Assembly: GCA_902796265.1 (NCBI GenBank)
Contig: CADBOG010000096.1
Span: forward strand, 1-44,780
Origin: an uncultured Bacteroidota bacterium
GTDB lineage: Bacteria; Bacteroidota; Bacteroidia; Bacteroidales; P3
Length of the DNA stretch: 44,780 nt
Direction of reading: 5' to 3'
Part shown: piece after piece, positions 6,506-15,797 of the stretch
Layout of the letters: every line of letters starts with the position of its first letter
Position numbering within the stretch: position 1 is the first letter of the stretch
Program-made: the position numbers and the translations under genes
The notes under the pieces: model-generated
What the model saw: the letters and a program-made list of their open reading frames with translations, nothing else
Told to the model about the DNA's origin: nothing
The model's database searches: none

Positions 6506-9046
6506 TTATTGGCTTACATATACTCTTTTCACGCGGGGTGATACCGAGGTGAGTATTTCGTAGGGGATGGTGCCTGCAGCATCAGCCATTTCTGTCAACA
6601 TTCCTTCGGGACCAAAAAGGACCACCTCGTCACCTTCTTGACAATCAAGGCCTGTGATATCGACAAAGCACATATCCATGCAGATGCTGCCTATGATGGG
6701 CACATCCCTACCCGCAATACGCACACGACCATGTTCGTACCCGAGATGACGTGACAGTCCGTCGGCGTAGCCTATGGGTATGATGGCTATACGGGAATCA
6801 CGCTGCGCTATCCAACGGCGATTATAGCCTACTGAGTCGCCACATGGTATATCTTTTATCTGGGATATACGGGTCTTGAGTTTGCTTACAGGCAACAGCA
6901 TGCTCTGCACATCAGGTTCGGGCGATATCCCGTATAGTCCTATGCCAAGTCGTACCATATCAAATTGAGCCTCGGGGAAACGGGTTATGCCTGACGAGTT
7001 AAGAATATGGCGAAGGATATCGTCGCGTCCAAGCAGCTGTTTCAATCGCGATGAACCGTCACTGAAACGCTTGATTTGCAAACGTGTGAAATCATCCATC
7101 GCAGGGTCTTCGCTACATGCCAGATGTGAAAAGATTGAACGCACCTTAATAGGTGAGTCGTCTGCCAAAAGCGTTTTTGCCAACAAATCCATATCAGCAG
7201 GACTGAACCCCAGTCGATGCATACCTGTATCTAATTCGATATGTATGGCTACAGGATGTGAAGCATCTGTATATAGTCGAGCAGCATCTGAGAACAGTTG
7301 CAATATTCGGAAACTATAAATATCAGGCTCTAGATTATAGCGAATGATATTATCGAAGCTTTCCTCCTCGGGATTCATAACCATGATTGGAAGCGTGATG
7401 CCATTGCGGCGCAGCTCCACTCCCTCGTCGCAATAGGCAACGGTGAGGTAGTCGACATGGTTGAACTGTAAGGTATTAGCCACTTCGACTTTGCCAGCAC
7501 CATAAGAGGAGGCCTTGACCATTGCCATCAGTTTGGTTGTAGGCTTGATACGGGAGCGGTAGTAATTGGCATTATGGACAAGGGCATCGAGGTCGACCTC
7601 CATAATCGTCTCGTGACGCTTGCGTTGTAACACTCTGGCAATGTTCTCGAAACAGAAAACACGGGCTCCCTTAAGGAGTATTGTCTCATTCTCGAATTCT
7701 GAGAAGGTATGCAGGTGTAGGAATTCCTCAGTGGTATTGTAAAAACAGGGATTGAAGGCTTCGAAGTATTTGCGGTTGCGCATCAGGACGGGACCTATAC
7801 CTATCAATTTCGAGATGCCTCGCTGAGCGATAAGGTTAGCCACCTGAGGATAGAGTTCATCTTCAGGTATACCGGACTGGACAAAATCGCTAAGGATAAG
7901 CGTCTTGCGATGGTGTTGACGATCTTGCTGGACGAAATCGAGCGCTATAGCAAGAGAGTTGAGATCCAAACTGTAGCTATCGTTTATCAGCATACAGTTG
8001 TTGATGCCTTCATTCATCTCCAGACGCATTGCCACAGGCACTAGACGACGGCAACGGGAAGCTATCTCGTCAGGTTGGTAGCCTTGCAATACAAGCAATG
8101 TGATGCAGTGCATCGCATTCTCTATGGAAGCACGATCAACGAAGGGTATCTCTGCCACAAACTCTGTATCTTCCATCTTTTGTCCAAGGTGAGAAAACAC
8201 ATCGGCATTCCCGTTTATCTTTATTGTCAATAAAGTATGATAATCGCCAACTATGGCATCTTCCAACTGAACAGGATTCTCTTCTCCCCTGCCCCATGTG
8301 AAGCGACAAAGGTCACGGAGACTCTCCTTCTCAGAGATGACTGAATGTATATCTTTGTGGTCCAAACAATAGATAAGAACTTCGCAATGGGTAAAGAGCT
8401 GAAGCTTTTCAGCAATCTTTTGATGACGGGTAAGGAAGTTCTCGTCATGCGCCTGGCCGATATTGGTGAAGATCCCTATCGTTGGTCGCACCACATTACG
8501 CAGCCTCTCCATCTCGCCCGATTCGGAGATTCCTGCTTCGATGACTGCAATATCATGGTCCTCCTTGATTTGCCATACAGATAGGGGAACACCAATCTGA
8601 GAATTGTAGCTCTTAGGACTGGCCACTACCTTGTGATCCTGAGCCAGGAGTTGGACAATCCAGTCTTTTACTATTGTCTTGCCGTTGCTGCCGGTAATGC
8701 CTAAGACTGGGATGTCGAACTGGCGGCGATGATACTCTGCCAAACGTTGAAGTGCTACCACCACATCCTTGACAAACCAAATATTGGTATCAGTCAAAGA
8801 TTTGATTGATTCTCGGATGGCATCATCTATATCGTCCGAAACCACAAAATTCCTTACACCTTTCTCGTAAAGGTCTTCAACATAGCGGACACCATTGTTG
8901 CGTTTGGTAGGAATGGCAAAGAATATCGTGTCCGCTGGGTCGGTTAACTGACGGCTGTCGGTGAGGAGGCGTGAAAATGACCTTTCCGACGATGACACCT
9001 GAGCATCAACGGCCTTGATTACATTAATTAGTTCGCTACAAATCAT
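6506..9046 (-). CDS. murF-alr: bifunctional MurF ligase / alanine racemase
   Basis: A fusion of 846 residues typical of Bacteroidetes. Residues ~1-475 are a Mur ligase: the ATP-binding loop GITGSNGKT is at 116-124, followed by SYNSQIGVPLSVW, and the domain would add D-Ala-D-Ala to UDP-MurNAc-tripeptide. Residues ~480-846 are a fold-type III PLP racemase making D-alanine. The PLP lysine is K511 in MVKASSYGAGK, and SVGYNRRW plus IAIIPIGYADGL lie near the active site. The two activities supply and use D-Ala in cytoplasmic peptidoglycan synthesis. The ATG overlaps the end of the upstream DUF2851 gene by 11 bases, so they share a transcript. Confidence 0.95.
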   Translation of the reverse strand: MICSELINVIKAVDAQVSSSERSFSRLLTDSRQLTDPADTIFFAIPTKRNNGVRYVEDLYEKGVRNFVVSDDIDDAIRESIKSLTDTNIWFVKDVVVALQRLAEYHRRQFDIPVLGITGSNGKTIVKDWIVQLLAQDHKVVASPKSYNSQIGVPLSVWQIKEDHDIAVIEAGISESGEMERLRNVVRPTIGIFTNIGQAHDENFLTRHQKIAEKLQLFTHCEVLIYCLDHKDIHSVISEKESLRDLCRFTWGRGEENPVQLEDAIVGDYHTLLTIKINGNADVFSHLGQKMEDTEFVAEIPFVDRASIENAMHCITLLVLQGYQPDEIASRCRRLVPVAMRLEMNEGINNCMLINDSYSLDLNSLAIALDFVQQDRQHHRKTLILSDFVQSGIPEDELYPQVANLIAQRGISKLIGIGPVLMRNRKYFEAFNPCFYNTTEEFLHLHTFSEFENETILLKGARVFCFENIARVLQRKRHETIMEVDLDALVHNANYYRSRIKPTTKLMAMVKASSYGAGKVEVANTLQFNHVDYLTVAYCDEGVELRRNGITLPIMVMNPEEESFDNIIRYNLEPDIYSFRILQLFSDAARLYTDASHPVAIHIELDTGMHRLGFSPADMDLLAKTLLADDSPIKVRSIFSHLACSEDPAMDDFTRLQIKRFSDGSSRLKQLLGRDDILRHILNSSGITRFPEAQFDMVRLGIGLYGISPEPDVQSMLLPVSKLKTRISQIKDIPCGDSVGYNRRWIAQRDSRIAIIPIGYADGLSRHLGYEHGRVRIAGRDVPIIGSICMDMCFVDITGLDCQEGDEVVLFGPEGMLTEMADAAGTIPYEILTSVSPRVKRVYVSQ

Positions 9047-10364
9047 CGTTCGTATTCGTTGTTGCTTGGTCGCTTGATTGCGAGTTGTTTGTTTTTAGAA
9101 GTCTGAATGCTAACGAGCAATCCAGACAGCGTTTTTTGCTGCAATATTCATTGTATCGCTGCAGAATGGCCTGACTGTCGGCAGCATCAACAGGTTCTAT
9201 ACCAGCCTTTTGCCATAATCGCACGATAGTGTTCTTTTCTGCAGGAATCTGATGTAAAATATTCAAGGCCTGTTCCTTGAGGCTATCATCATCATGAGAC
9301 TGACCATATCTGAACAGCAAGGGCACCCATGCGTTGATAAGGATTGTATCTACAGTATTGTCACCAAGAGTTTTTATCGACCCCTTGTCGACAGGTTTAT
9401 CGAATCTGAAATGGTTTCGCCAATAGTCAGAGGCTTCTACATCAAAGAAAGTGCGCAAGGACTTGACTTCCTTAGTCTCGAGAAGTTTAGAGAAGAGGTT
9501 GCTGGAGCGTGAAATAAGGTTCGAAAACTGACTGATGCGAAGAGTGGGGAAACTGGCAGGCCGCATGCGAAAAAACTTCCACAGATGAGCCGGCATAGGT
9601 TTGAGATTATATGCCACTCGCATATAGTTGTATTCGCGTTGCAAGGCGTTGGGATAATCATCGTAGAAGACATCGCCTAGCATACCCGCCTGACCAAAGA
9701 AGAGGGCTTCGATGCGGAAAGGATCATTCTTTATTTTCGCTAGCACACCCATTGGTGTGATTTTTGCCAGCAATTCGAAAGGGAATGCATTTGTCTTACC
9801 ACCGAAATAGTGGGCTATTATCATATAACAGACCTGTTCCCAATTGCCACGAGTAGCCTTTAAGAGGCGTTCCACATCGTCGGACTTGCGCTGTAGGCGT
9901 TCCACAAGCAGACGGTCTTGACCGATATGGAATAGGAACTCTGGTATTTCCTTCAGACGTGATGCACATGGTATGCTGTTGGACGACGCCGACTGCATCA
10001 AGTCATCGTAGTTACGCCACACATGTTCTGGGATTGCATCAGCAATCTCTACCGTCGGAACTTTGCGTCCGTTCTCCAAAACCACATCATAGTCATAGGC
10101 GTAAACCACATGAAGTATGACATTGTTGTAGGCTTTGTCGTCTGAATGCTGATGAGAACGCCAATCGGATGCTTTGATATGCACCTCGACATTGCCTGCC
10201 CAAAGGATGCCACCGACTGTAATACGGGCATCCAAAAAATCGGGGCCTGCATCTTTGTTCAGTTCTCCTACACGCTCAACGACGACAGGCTGCCCATCTG
10301 TAGTGGTCAGCCCGCCCTCAAGCAGCTTGTGCTGCCAAACATATTGTAAGAAAGCCTCTGTCAT
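9036..10364 (-). CDS. DUF2851 family protein
   Basis: A soluble protein of 442 residues with the Bacteroidetes DUF2851 opening: FLQYVWQHKLLEGGLTTTDG, then NKDAGPDFLDARITVGG and WAGNVEVHIKASDW. The last phrase resembles a nuclease-like fold, but I cannot name a function. The C-terminal CSKKRCLDCSLAFRLL carries a cysteine pair that might bind metal. It sits between dnaJ (93 bases upstream) and murF-alr (11-base overlap), in a minus-strand run that is probably co-transcribed. Confidence 0.85.
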   Translation of the reverse strand: MTEAFLQYVWQHKLLEGGLTTTDGQPVVVERVGELNKDAGPDFLDARITVGGILWAGNVEVHIKASDWRSHQHSDDKAYNNVILHVVYAYDYDVVLENGRKVPTVEIADAIPEHVWRNYDDLMQSASSNSIPCASRLKEIPEFLFHIGQDRLLVERLQRKSDDVERLLKATRGNWEQVCYMIIAHYFGGKTNAFPFELLAKITPMGVLAKIKNDPFRIEALFFGQAGMLGDVFYDDYPNALQREYNYMRVAYNLKPMPAHLWKFFRMRPASFPTLRISQFSNLISRSSNLFSKLLETKEVKSLRTFFDVEASDYWRNHFRFDKPVDKGSIKTLGDNTVDTILINAWVPLLFRYGQSHDDDSLKEQALNILHQIPAEKNTIVRLWQKAGIEPVDAADSQAILQRYNEYCSKKRCLDCSLAFRLLKTNNSQSSDQATTNTNDDL

Positions 10365-10442
10365 GATGTATTTGAAAGGTGAATCTCAAATGTTGGTTTT
10401 TAAAAGAACCTTTATGGAATGTGATTTTTGAAAAACCAAGTC

Positions 10443-10463
10443 TCAATTCACAATTCTCAATTG
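10443..10463. repeat. three 7-bp TCAATTC-type repeats
   Basis: TCAATTC, ACAATTC and TCAATTG occur head to tail and overlap the dnaJ stop codon. The same 7-base unit forms a longer array at 41005-41046, so it is a recurring simple repeat of this genome. Confidence 0.5.
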
Positions 10464-11626
10464 AACAAGTCTTTCATCTTATCGAAGAAACCGCGCTCCT
10501 GTTTCGAAGGATTGGGTTGGAAGTTAGGATGGGTGTTTAGTTGTTCCAGCATAGCCTTTTCCTCCTTAGTGACACTTTTGGGGACCCATACATTGATGCT
10601 TACCAGCATATCGCCACGCGAGTAGCCATTGACGTCAGGCAAGCCCTTGCCTTTCAAACGGATGACTTTGCCCGATGGGGTTCCTTGCTCTATCTTCACC
10701 CTCACTTTGCCCGACAAGGTCGGAATCTCTATCGAAGCACCCAAGGCGGCATCAGCGTATGTTACGAATGCATTATAGAAGAGGTTATTGTCCTGACGTT
10801 CGAAAAGTTCGTGCTGGAGTTCCTCAATCTGGATAATGAGGTCGCCATTAACGCCACCATTGGGGCCTGCATTACCTTGTCCATGCATTGAGAGCTGCAT
10901 ACCGTCGGCAACGCCTGCGGGAATATTTATTGTAATGATTTCCTCGGATTTGACAATACCCTCACCATGACAATCATGGCATTTGTCTTTTATGATGCGA
11001 CCTTTTCCGCCGCAATATGGGCATACCGACTGTGTCTGCATCTGGCCGAAGATTGAACGTCGCATTTCGGTCACGACACCAGTACCATGACAGTGGCTGC
11101 ATGTCTCATAACTATTGCCACGAGCACCTGAACCGCCACAAGTCTTGCAGGGGACATACTTGTTAACTTTTATCTTCTTCTCTACACCACGCTCAATCTC
11201 CTCGAGGGTCAGCTTTACCTTGATACGGAGATTAGATCCACGCGACACAGGACGGCCACCGCGAGAGCTACCACCTCCATTAAAACCACCAAAATGGAAG
11301 CTTCCGCCACCACCGCCAAAGAAGTCGCCAAAGATTGAGCCAAACGACGAGAAGATGTCATCCATGCTCATACCTTGACCGCCACCAAAGCCACCGGCAC
11401 CATCAAGACCAGCATGACCGAATTGATCATAGCGAGCCTTCTTGTCTGGGTTGCTAAGCACATCATAAGCTTCAGCGGCCTCCTTGAATTTCTCCTCGGC
11501 CTCCTTGTCGCCAGGATTGCGGTCGGGATGATACTTCAAGGCCAATTTTCGATAAGCCTTCTTCAAATCTTCGGGCGAGACATTCTTGTCAACGCCAAGT
11601 ACCTCGTAATAATCTCTTTTCGCCAT
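10457..11626 (-). CDS. dnaJ: chaperone DnaJ
   Basis: A class A J-protein of 389 residues. The J domain (~1-70) contains the HPD motif in [17 protein letters not shown] Gly/Phe-rich linker follows (~75-130), then four zinc-binding CxxCxGxG repeats ([33 protein letters not shown]) and the C-terminal substrate-binding domains. It stimulates DnaK ATPase and delivers unfolded clients in the cytoplasm. It lies 33 bases downstream of grpE, the usual heat-shock pair; dnaK is not in the window. No CIRCE element is visible upstream of the pair. Confidence 0.97.
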   Translation of the reverse strand: MAKRDYYEVLGVDKNVSPEDLKKAYRKLALKYHPDRNPGDKEAEEKFKEAAEAYDVLSNPDKKARYDQFGHAGLDGAGGFGGGQGMSMDDIFSSFGSIFGDFFGGGGGSFHFGGFNGGGSSRGGRPVSRGSNLRIKVKLTLEEIERGVEKKIKVNKYVPCKTCGGSGARGNSYETCSHCHGTGVVTEMRRSIFGQMQTQSVCPYCGGKGRIIKDKCHDCHGEGIVKSEEIITINIPAGVADGMQLSMHGQGNAGPNGGVNGDLIIQIEELQHELFERQDNNLFYNAFVTYADAALGASIEIPTLSGKVRVKIEQGTPSGKVIRLKGKGLPDVNGYSRGDMLVSINVWVPKSVTKEEKAMLEQLNTHPNFQPNPSKQERGFFDKMKDLFN

Positions 11627-11659
11627 TTGTTTATAACTTGATTATTGTTTTCTTGTAAA

Positions 11660-12262
11660 TTAGCAGGCTACAACCACTTGTGCAAAACGTATGACATCAT
11701 CGTTAAGGAAGTAGCCCTTCTTGACGACATCGAGCACTGTGCCTTTAGCCTCTGGTGTTGGGGCTGGAATCTGAGTGATAGCCTCATGAAAGTTCTCGTC
11801 AAACTTAACACCCTTTGCCTCCATAGGCTTCAAGCCTTTCTGCTGGAGAGCATTCATCATATTTTTGTAGATGAGCTCCATTCCCTCGCGGGCCGTGTCA
11901 CCTTCTGCCAAATTGGCCAGAGCACGCTCCATATCATCGAGGACGGGAAGCATCAGTTTGATGACATCCTTGCCTCCGTTGAGGATAAGGCTTGCCTTCT
12001 CAGCACTGGTACGTTTACGATAGTTCTCATATTCGGAGTATACACGCATGTACTTATCATTCATCTCAGCAAGTTTCAACCCCATCTGTTCAACTTTTTC
12101 GTTGAGTTCGTCGACATGGCGTTCCATACGTTTCTTTCTGGCACGCCGGCCTGTTTCTTCTTGCTTTTTCTGTTCGGCTGCCATTTCTTCAGCAGCCTCA
12201 TTTACAATCTTTTCAGCAGCCTCTTCTACCGACTGCTGTGGGTTTTTATCTTCTTGGTTCAT
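11660..12262 (-). CDS. grpE: nucleotide exchange factor GrpE
   Basis: The 200-residue product has a charged, glutamate-rich N-terminus (~1-55) leading into the long dimerising helix. The GrpE core follows: YMRVYSEYENYRKRTSAEK, then LPVLDDMERALANL, and the C-terminal beta wing KGVKFDENFHEAITQIP. GrpE releases ADP from DnaK. It is the first gene of the grpE-dnaJ pair. A possible minus-strand -7 box (TAGTTTTG, 12415-12422) lies about 150 bases upstream but has no matching -33 element, so the promoter is uncertain. Confidence 0.96.
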   Translation of the reverse strand: MNQEDKNPQQSVEEAAEKIVNEAAEEMAAEQKKQEETGRRARKKRMERHVDELNEKVEQMGLKLAEMNDKYMRVYSEYENYRKRTSAEKASLILNGGKDVIKLMLPVLDDMERALANLAEGDTAREGMELIYKNMMNALQQKGLKPMEAKGVKFDENFHEAITQIPAPTPEAKGTVLDVVKKGYFLNDDVIRFAQVVVAC

Positions 12263-12450
12263 ATCTTTTTTTCTTTTAGTAATGTTTAGTGTTTATGGTT
12301 ATAGATTTCTGTTCTAAGGAGTATTATCATTCGTGGTCATGCAGTAAACATCACATATTATTTCAACTTATTTTGCTGTTGCTTACTTTTTAATTAGAAT
12401 ACATTATATATAATCAAAACTATTACCAAAGTGCATAACATGACATTTTG

Positions 12451-14070
12451 TCACCTTGTCACCTTGAAGACATCATCAGGGCACTTGGGACGAAGACTAT
12501 CGAGCCAGCGGAAACCTGGAAGGAGACGCTCGTCGACGGGGAAATTGTCGGGTGGATACATCTTCATGTCTGGAGAACCATAAGTAGCAAATCGGCTCGG
12601 TTCGCGGTCTTTGAAATAGATGCGCATATCGGAGCCCATACCGGCATTGACACCCAACAATGAACGTGTTGTCATCTTTATAGCTTCTCCTGTTGAGTCA
12701 GCCGGTTCGACCCAACCTTGCTTCTCATCGAGGACATAATAAACCATTCGAGCAGAACCAAGGATATCGGCATAAAGAGGCTCACTGCTCTTGAGATAGA
12801 CATCAGCGTTGCGGCCTTTGACTTGGCTATATTTCTCCGAATCGACACGTTCAATCGTGAAAACATTGGAACGAAGCTTAATGAGGCGCATACCTGAAGA
12901 GTCGAAGAAGCAATGTATGGTATCGGCTGTACACTGGTAATCCTCGTACCAGACAACAGGATTGTGATAGAGGGACATCAACGAATCGGGAGCCGAATAG
13001 CTGAGCGAGTCGCACATCATTTGTGCATCGTTGCGGAACAGACGCACATTGCGATAGGCTCGTGCTGCTGAAAACTCACGGTTGTCATCGTTGTATGCAA
13101 ATATCGTGTCGGCATGGAGGAAGAGTGAGTCACCAACAGAGTCGATATAAATTATCAATGCCGAGTCGGTAACAAAAGACATACGTTCGTCCTGAGATGT
13201 GAGACCTTCGTTGCCCCTGCAAACCACTTTGTTGAGAGTGTCAACTATGACAACATGACCGAAAGCACGACCATATTCTGTGCGGTCGTTAAAGTAAAGT
13301 GTATCTGCCGTCATCCATTTCTGCCTGTCGGTAAGGCGTGAAGCCTTGAAAGAGGCTGCTTCGTGAGAAGATGTGTTATAGGTACCATCCTCGCTATATA
13401 CTGTTGAGGAGTCGCTTACAATAGATGTTGCGGAAATGAACTGTGCAAGCGAAGTGTTGGTGTTATAGAGGAGCGTGTCGGTATACAGCCAGGCGGTAGA
13501 GTCATGGAGGACAACTTCGTCAAAGAGGTACAAATCGCGGCTATCAGAATGATAGAAGCCTTTACGGCTATCCATTAGGGCACTATCGTGCACAGTGTGT
13601 CCCCAGTGAAAATAGGATGCCGTCGAGGTGTTGCGATCATAACTGAGGAGGTCTGTCTTCAGTATTGTATGTCCATCGATGAGAGTCACGGTGTCGCCCC
13701 AGACATCAGCTATGCGAGTAGTGCCGTCGTATATTGCATTTTCGCCCAGAAGAGTGGTAGTATCGGTAATGACGATACGTACATTGCGGTAAGCGGTGAA
13801 GATATTGTTCTTTGTGTCGAAGGTGGCACTGTCGGTATAGAGTTTCATACCGTCGTGATAAGCTTCGACATTGCGATAGAGAATCCATACATTAGCATCT
13901 TCTGGATCTCGACTACCCATCTCGGCCCTATATTCTATTATCCGCTGGGCTTTGATTGGAAAAGGGAATGCCGCCAGGAGAAGCAAAATACACAAAACCC
14001 CACACTTGCGGTGTGGGGTTTTTATGTTGTTTAAGGAGAAACCCCTACGGGGTAAAACTGTTGTTGTCAA
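12451..14070 (-). CDS. OstA/LptA-like envelope protein
   Basis: About 539 residues built from OstA-type beta strands that repeat phrases like DSATFDTKNNIFTAYRNVRI, VWGDTVTLIDGHTILKTDLL and YNTNTSLAQFIS. This is the Bacteroidetes OstA-like family, presumed to handle lipopolysaccharide transport in the periplasm. The hydrophobic stretch VLCILLLLAAFPFPIKAQ looks like a signal peptide ending in KAQ. No ATG precedes it. The frame can begin at TTG 14070 or at TTG 13995. The codons between are made of two inverted repeats (13994-14022 and 14041-14053), the first of which looks like a terminator. Upstream of 14070 the frame closes within two codons. The family is fairly sure; the start is unsure. Confidence 0.82.
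   Translation of the reverse strand: MTTTVLPRRGFSLNNIKTPHRKCGVLCILLLLAAFPFPIKAQRIIEYRAEMGSRDPEDANVWILYRNVEAYHDGMKLYTDSATFDTKNNIFTAYRNVRIVITDTTTLLGENAIYDGTTRIADVWGDTVTLIDGHTILKTDLLSYDRNTSTASYFHWGHTVHDSALMDSRKGFYHSDSRDLYLFDEVVLHDSTAWLYTDTLLYNTNTSLAQFISATSIVSDSSTVYSEDGTYNTSSHEAASFKASRLTDRQKWMTADTLYFNDRTEYGRAFGHVVIVDTLNKVVCRGNEGLTSQDERMSFVTDSALIIYIDSVGDSLFLHADTIFAYNDDNREFSAARAYRNVRLFRNDAQMMCDSLSYSAPDSLMSLYHNPVVWYEDYQCTADTIHCFFDSSGMRLIKLRSNVFTIERVDSEKYSQVKGRNADVYLKSSEPLYADILGSARMVYYVLDEKQGWVEPADSTGEAIKMTTRSLLGVNAGMGSDMRIYFKDREPSRFATYGSPDMKMYPPDNFPVDERLLPGFRWLDSLRPKCPDDVFKVTR
13994..14022. terminator. strong hairpin inside the OstA 5' end
   Basis: AAAACCCCACAC (13994-14005) pairs perfectly with GTGTGGGGTTTT (14011-14022) around TTGCG. 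A/T tracts on both sides make it a bidirectional terminator by shape. It lies downstream of gldJ, but within the only available N-terminal codons of the OstA-like gene. A second palindrome, ACCCC-TAC-GGGGT, is at 14041-14053. Together they resemble a REP-like palindromic element. Confidence 0.6.
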
Positions 14071-14130
14071 TGATTATTCTTTTAAATTGAGATTCCTGAG
14101 CGGAACTATAGACAACTATAAACAATCTGA

Positions 14131-15687
14131 TTAATTGGCGGCACGGGGTCCGAGACGATCCATTGCGCAGCGGAAGCCAATCCAGGAAGTAGAGCGCTCC
14201 TGGTCGTAGAAACGGCGTGTACCAGCCTGCATCCAGTATGCACGGTCGTTCCAGGAACCACCCTTGACAACGCGAACTTTGTTGGATGTCAAAGAGGTAA
14301 CCTTGGTTTGGTCAGCGACCGAACGACGGTACATCATATTGGTAACACTGTCAGGATTGGTGATGTTGCTGCTTTCCTCTGCCTGAGCTGCTGCATCTTC
14401 TTCGTCACCAACTTCATCAACCCACTTGCTGATGCCACCCTGAGCATTATAGTCATAAATGTTGGAGGCGTAGTCACCATCGAGGTAGTTGATATTGTCA
14501 GCCTGACGATAGTTGCGACGGTTGAGGTCGTCGTCAACATTCTTATAGATTATGCTACCAGTGGTATCGTTGATAGCAATTTCCTCATCAACATAGGTAG
14601 GAGTACGGTAGACGTTGCCACGGAAGGGGTTCTGGTCTTCGCCACCCACGGGGTTTTGGTCCTTACGATAGACATCCATGCACCACTCGCTAACGTTGCC
14701 AGCCATGTTATACAGACCGTAGTCGTTGGGGAAGTACCACTTGACGGGGCAAGTATAATCCCAGCCATCATTAAGATTGCCAGCAACACCCATAGCATCA
14801 CCACGGGAACGCTTGAAGTTGGCGAGGAACTGACCGTAGTATTTCTTGTTAGCAGAACGGACACTGGAGCCTGCCCAAGGATAGGTCTTGTGCTCAACGA
14901 TACGCTCGTCGTAGGTGTTGCCTATCATACCAAGAGCTGCGAATTCCCATTCAGCCTCGGTGGGGAGACGATAATGCGGGATAAGGATACCGTCCTCACG
15001 ACGCACCTGACGAGGTTCTCCACCTGCTGAGGGGTCAAGGTTCTCGAGTTCGTTGCGGGATTCGCCACGGAACTGGCCAGCCAGATAGACATCGGTCTGG
15101 AATGCAGTCTCGCCACGAAGGTCTGTGAGGTCGAGAGCTATGATACCTTTATCAACGAGGATTTTCTCGTTGACGCGGTCGGTACGCCAGATGCAGTATT
15201 TAGAAGCCTGCTCCCAAGAGACACCGACGACAGGATACTGGTCGTAGATAGGGCTCTGGAAATAGTAATCAACAAAACCTTCACGCCATGCGAGACGATC
15301 ACGCCAGCAGTTAGTGTCAGGATAGATGGCACGTACACGCTCAGGATATTCCTCACCATAGGCACGCTTCATCCAATAGACATATTCACGATAGGACTGG
15401 TTTGTAACCTCAGTCTCATCGAGATAGAAAGAAGAAACGGTCACGGTGTGTGCAAGGTTGTTCCACTGATAACGGGAATCGTCAGAAACGCGACCCATGG
15501 TGAATGAGCCACCCTCTATGAAGACGAGACCCGGAGCTGTGATTTGCTCATTATACTCAGAAACTTCGAAACCGCCCCATTCAGGGTCGTTGTAGTTCCA
15601 ACCCGTAGTAGCGGACTTCTGCTTGCTGCAACCTACAAGGATAAGAGCAGCAGCAAAGAAGAGAGATGCTTTCTTTAAGCTTTTCAT
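14131..15687 (-). CDS. gldJ: gliding motility/T9SS lipoprotein GldJ
   Basis: A lipoprotein of 518 residues with a formylglycine-generating-enzyme (SUMF1) fold, part of the type IX secretion and gliding apparatus. The signal peptide ends in a lipobox at LILVGCSKQ. The mature start GLVFIEGGSFTMGRVSDD, then WNN and SSFYLDETEVTNQSY, matches GldJ. YRLPTEAEWEFAA, MAGNVSEWCMD and VVKGGSWNDRAYW are SUMF1 core motifs. GldJ fits better than the paralogue GldK because of the QWNN region and the location beside porU and porV, as in Flavobacterium. Residues ~430-475 carry an acidic, alanine-rich insert. It is transcribed after porP with a 110-base gap. Confidence 0.85.
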   Translation of the reverse strand: MKSLKKASLFFAAALILVGCSKQKSATTGWNYNDPEWGGFEVSEYNEQITAPGLVFIEGGSFTMGRVSDDSRYQWNNLAHTVTVSSFYLDETEVTNQSYREYVYWMKRAYGEEYPERVRAIYPDTNCWRDRLAWREGFVDYYFQSPIYDQYPVVGVSWEQASKYCIWRTDRVNEKILVDKGIIALDLTDLRGETAFQTDVYLAGQFRGESRNELENLDPSAGGEPRQVRREDGILIPHYRLPTEAEWEFAALGMIGNTYDERIVEHKTYPWAGSSVRSANKKYYGQFLANFKRSRGDAMGVAGNLNDGWDYTCPVKWYFPNDYGLYNMAGNVSEWCMDVYRKDQNPVGGEDQNPFRGNVYRTPTYVDEEIAINDTTGSIIYKNVDDDLNRRNYRQADNINYLDGDYASNIYDYNAQGGISKWVDEVGDEEDAAAQAEESSNITNPDSVTNMMYRRSVADQTKVTSLTSNKVRVVKGGSWNDRAYWMQAGTRRFYDQERSTSWIGFRCAMDRLGPRAAN

Positions 15688-15797
15688 ATAATAGGACTTT
15701 TTATTTCTGTTGTTTTACGATTATCGGAGAAAAAAGTTTCGTTTTTCTTATACGCTTATTGTTTCTCGGTGCGCTTGAACCCTATATAAATAAGGTA

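Noticed and set aside
11645..12289. Plus-strand open frame opposite grpE
   Set aside because: It is the antisense of a certain GrpE gene, and its translation is a low-complexity Phe/Leu-rich stretch.
12263..12450. CIRCE or other heat-shock operator before grpE
   Set aside because: No inverted repeat of the CIRCE type was found; only an uncertain -7 box is present.
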